A stretch of DNA of 7,886 nt from JACQAI01 sp035507915. GTDB lineage: Bacteria > Pseudomonadota > Alphaproteobacteria > Elsterales > Elsteraceae. The stretch spans positions 1-7,886 of the forward strand of contig DATJNS010000350.1 of the NCBI GenBank assembly GCA_035507915.1, in the 5' to 3' direction. The notes below the pieces were generated by a model, which ran no database searches, was not told where the DNA came from, and worked only from the letters and a program-made list of their open reading frames with translations. Positions 4,660-7,886 of this stretch are shown here, piece by piece. Each line of letters begins with the position of its first letter. Position 1 is the stretch's first letter. Position numbers and translations under genes: made by a program.

Positions 4660-6081
4660 ATGGCGGGCCCGCGCACACTCTACGACAAGATCTGGGACAG
4701 CCACGTCGTCGACGATCAGGGCGACGGCGCGGTGCTGCTCTACATCGACTGCCACCTCGTGCACGAGGTGACGAGCCCGCAGGCCTTCGAGGGCCTGCGC
4801 GTCGCCAAGCGCAAGGTGCGCCGTCCCGATCTCACCATCGCGGTGGCCGACCACAACATTCCGACCACCAACCGCGCCAAGGGGATCGACGACGAGGAGT
4901 CGCGCATCCAGGTCGAGACGCTCGAGCAGAACGTCAAGGCCTTCGGCGTGCCGTACTTCCCGGTGATGGACGTGCGTCAGGGCATCGTCCACATCATCGG
5001 GCCCGAGCAGGGCTTCACCCAGCCCGGCATGACGGTGGTTTGCGGCGACAGCCATACGGCGACCCACGGCGCGTTCGGCGCGCTCGCCTTCGGCATCGGC
5101 ACGTCCGAGGTCGAGCACGTGCTGGCGACCCAGACGCTGGTCGCCAAGCCGTCGAAGAACATGCGCGTCATGGTCGACGGCGACCTGCCCTTCGGCGTCA
5201 CCGCCAAAGACCTGATCCTCGCGATCATCGGCACCATCGGCACCGCCGGCGGCACCGGGCACGTCATCGAGTACGCCGGCTCGGCGATCCGCAACCTCAC
5301 GATGGAAGGCCGCATGACGGTCTCCAACATGTCGATCGAGGGCGGCGCGCGCGCCGGGTTGATCGCGCCCGACGAGACCACGTTCGCCTATCTGAAGGGC
5401 CGGCCCTACGCGCCCAAGGCCGGGGCGTGGGAGCAGGCGATCGCCTATTGGAAGACGCTGCCGTCCGATCCGGACGCGCGCTACGACACCGAGGTCTCGC
5501 TCGATCCCGCGAAGATCGCCCCGCAAGTCACCTGGGGCACCAGCCCGCAGGACGTCGTGCCGGTGACCGGCCGCGTGCCCGATCCGGCCGCCGAGACCGA
5601 CGCCGACAAGCGCCGCTCGATGGAGCGCAGCCTGCAGTACATGGGCCTCAAGGCCGGCACGCCGATGACCGACATCAAGCTCGACAAGGTGTTCATCGGC
5701 TCGTGCACCAACGGGCGCATCGAGGATCTGCGCGCCGCCGCCCAGGTCGCCAAGGGCCGCACGGTCGCGAGCCACGTCAACGCCCTGATCGTGCCGGGCT
5801 CCGGGCTGGTCAAGGAGCAGGCCGAGCAGGAGGGGCTCGACAAGATCTTCCTCGCGGCCGGTTTCGAGTGGCGCGAGCCCGGCTGCTCGATGTGCCTGGC
5901 GATGAACGCCGACCGGATCGAGCCCGGCCAGCGCTGCGCCTCGACGTCGAACCGCAACTTCGAGGGCCGGCAAGGCCCCGGCGGCCGCACCCACCTGGTG
6001 AGCCCGGCGATGGCCGCGGCGGCCGCGGTCACCGGCACGTTCGCCGACGTGCGCGAGCTCATGCGCGGCAGCGGGCGCTAG
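4660..6081 (+). CDS. leuC: 3-isopropylmalate dehydratase large subunit LeuC
   Basis: LeuC pairs with LeuD to convert 2-isopropylmalate to 3-isopropylmalate, the second step specific to leucine synthesis, using a 4Fe-4S cluster in the cytosol. The 473-residue product is full length (E. coli 466). It has LYDKIWDSHVV near the start, DHNIPT (64-69), GDSHTATHGAFGALAFGIGTSE (129-150), the first cluster Cys in GSCTNGR (Cys349), the other two in GCSMC (Cys409, Cys412), and NRNFEGRQG (431-439). The bacterial LeuC pattern separates it from aconitase, which is much longer and carries the swivel domain on the same chain. A GAGG (4649-4652) is seven bases before the ATG. It follows rplS by 93 bp. A hairpin, GCGGGC/GCCCGC, straddles its stop codon. 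Confidence 0.97.
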   Translation: MAGPRTLYDKIWDSHVVDDQGDGAVLLYIDCHLVHEVTSPQAFEGLRVAKRKVRRPDLTIAVADHNIPTTNRAKGIDDEESRIQVETLEQNVKAFGVPYFPVMDVRQGIVHIIGPEQGFTQPGMTVVCGDSHTATHGAFGALAFGIGTSEVEHVLATQTLVAKPSKNMRVMVDGDLPFGVTAKDLILAIIGTIGTAGGTGHVIEYAGSAIRNLTMEGRMTVSNMSIEGGARAGLIAPDETTFAYLKGRPYAPKAGAWEQAIAYWKTLPSDPDARYDTEVSLDPAKIAPQVTWGTSPQDVVPVTGRVPDPAAETDADKRRSMERSLQYMGLKAGTPMTDIKLDKVFIGSCTNGRIEDLRAAAQVAKGRTVASHVNALIVPGSGLVKEQAEQEGLDKIFLAAGFEWREPGCSMCLAMNADRIEPGQRCASTSNRNFEGRQGPGGRTHLVSPAMAAAAAVTGTFADVRELMRGSGR

Positions 6082-6107
6082 CCCGCGCGAGCGCCAGAGG
6101 AGGCCCG

Positions 6108-6139
6108 GCGCGGGGCCGCTACCTGCCGCGCGGTTTTTT
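6108..6139 (+). terminator. Possible intercistronic terminator or attenuator between leuC and leuD
   Basis: GCGCGG (6108-6113) pairs with CCGCGC (6126-6131), and two G bases later comes TTTTTT (6134-6139), the longest T-run in the leucine region. This is a short but typical intrinsic terminator shape. The same GCGCGGG (6108-6114) can instead pair with CCCGCGC (6082-6088), which would act as an antiterminator. The stem is only six pairs with a 12-base loop, so termination would be partial at best. Position inside the leuCD unit argues for attenuation or differential expression rather than a true end. Confidence 0.35.
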
Positions 6140-6149
6140 GGTTTGCGCT

Positions 6150-6169
6150 CGCGGGGCTTCGCCCCCGCG
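6150..6169 (+). other. GC hairpin next to the leuD ribosome-binding site
   Basis: CGCGGGG (6150-6156) pairs with CCCCGCG (6163-6169) around a six-base loop CTTCGC, close to the very stable UUCG loop type. It ends six bases before the leuD Shine-Dalgarno (6175-6183). It could protect the leuD message after processing of the leuC-leuD transcript or influence ribosome access. Either role is inferred from position only. Confidence 0.45.
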
Positions 6170-6191
6170 GCGCCGAGGAGGGAGACGACCC

Positions 6192-6815
6192 ATGGACAAG
6201 TTCACCCAGCTGACCGGGGTCGCGGCACCGCTGCCGGCGATCAACATCGACACCGACAAGATCATCCCCAAGGTCTATCTGAAGTCGATCAAGCGCACCG
6301 GCTTCGGCAAGCACCTGTTCGCCGAGCTGCGCTACAACCCCGACGGCAGCGAGAACAAGGACTTCGTGCTCAACCAGCCGGCCTACCGGAACTCCAAGAT
6401 CCTGATCGCCTACGAGAACTTCGGCTGCGGCTCGTCGCGCGAGCACGCGCCGTGGGCGCTGATGGACTTCGGCATCAGGTGCGTGATCGCGCCGTCGTTC
6501 GCCGACATCTTCTACAACAACTGCTTCAAGAACGGCGTGCTGCCCCTCATCCTGCCCAAGGCGATCTGCGAGAAGCTGGTCGAGGACGCGCAGAAGGGCG
6601 CCAACGCGACCATGACGATCGATCTCGAGAAGCAGACGGTGACGCGACCCGACGGCGAGGTCGTGCATTTCGAGATGGACCCGTTCCGCAAGCACTGCCT
6701 GGTCAACGGCCTCGACGAGGTCGGCCTGACCATGACGAAGGGCAAGGCGATCGACGGCTACGAGGAGCGCCAGCGGCGCAGCCAGCCCTGGATCGGGGCG
6801 ACGCAAGGTCGTTGA
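6192..6815 (+). CDS. leuD: 3-isopropylmalate dehydratase small subunit LeuD
   Basis: LeuD is the swivelling small subunit that completes the isomerase active site with LeuC. The 207-residue product (E. coli 201) has INIDTDKIIPKVYLKSIKR (17-35), ENFGCGSSREHAPWAL (75-90) and SFADIFYNNCFKNGVLP (102-118), all typical of LeuD. The start follows a strong Shine-Dalgarno, GAGGAGGGA (6175-6183), at eight bases, and MDKFTQLTGVAAPLP is a usual LeuD opening. A longer in-frame extension upstream overlaps leuC in another frame and is not credible. The 110-bp gap after leuC is long for subunits of one enzyme and holds a possible terminator and hairpins. leuB follows after 25 bp. Confidence 0.97.
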   Translation: MDKFTQLTGVAAPLPAINIDTDKIIPKVYLKSIKRTGFGKHLFAELRYNPDGSENKDFVLNQPAYRNSKILIAYENFGCGSSREHAPWALMDFGIRCVIAPSFADIFYNNCFKNGVLPLILPKAICEKLVEDAQKGANATMTIDLEKQTVTRPDGEVVHFEMDPFRKHCLVNGLDEVGLTMTKGKAIDGYEERQRRSQPWIGATQGR

Positions 6816-6840
6816 CGGGGTCGCTGAGAGGAGCGCGCTG

Positions 6841-7886
<1,046 letters not shown>

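Noticed and set aside
4639..5994. Long minus-strand open frame opposite leuC
   Set aside because: Same shadow effect; leuC on the + strand is complete and has all its motifs.
5040..6191. In-frame upstream extension of leuD across leuC
   Set aside because: Out-of-frame leuC translation; the LeuD N terminus and strong ribosome-binding site are at 6175-6192.

Overview
The window is chromosomal housekeeping DNA from a GC-rich bacterium, most likely an alphaproteobacterium. The basis is the gene order ffh - rpsP - rimM - trmD - rplS - leuC - leuD - leuB, in which the rpsP operon is followed directly by the leucine genes, an arrangement I know from Alphaproteobacteria. Almost every third codon position is G or C. 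An Arg in the Ffh G4 motif and extended S16/L19 tails also fit. I cannot place it to genus. I see no transposase, phage, CRISPR, toxin-antitoxin or defence gene, and no exotic multi-gene system.

Layout. Bases 1-148 are the 3' end of a gene I do not recognise. Bases 149-596 hold no convincing protein gene but are unusually structured: an 18-bp palindrome on the stop codon, a 123-bp element with perfect 39-bp inverted arms, further stem-loops, a branched fold, a promoter-like site and a strong intrinsic terminator 37 bp before ffh. Bases 597-1961 encode Ffh. Bases 1975-2343 encode a small VOC (glyoxalase-fold) protein placed between ffh and rpsP. Bases 2393-4566 are the compact rpsP-rimM-trmD-rplS operon. 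Bases 4660-7886 carry leuC, leuD and a leuB cut off by the window end.

How the genes work together. Ffh is the protein of the signal recognition particle. bS16, RimM (16S maturation), TrmD (tRNA m1G37 methylation) and bL19 serve ribosome assembly and decoding. LeuC and LeuD form isopropylmalate isomerase and LeuB the following dehydrogenase, the middle steps of leucine synthesis. All genes lie on the + strand and could be partly co-transcribed.

The least explained parts are non-coding: the ffh leader (384-559) with a terminator in front of the start codon; the rplS-leuC gap with three TTATCC half-sites; and the leuC-leuD gap, where four complementary segments end in a GC hairpin plus T6, as in an attenuator. 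These structures were found by eye in GC-rich DNA, where chance complementarity is common, so they are candidates only.
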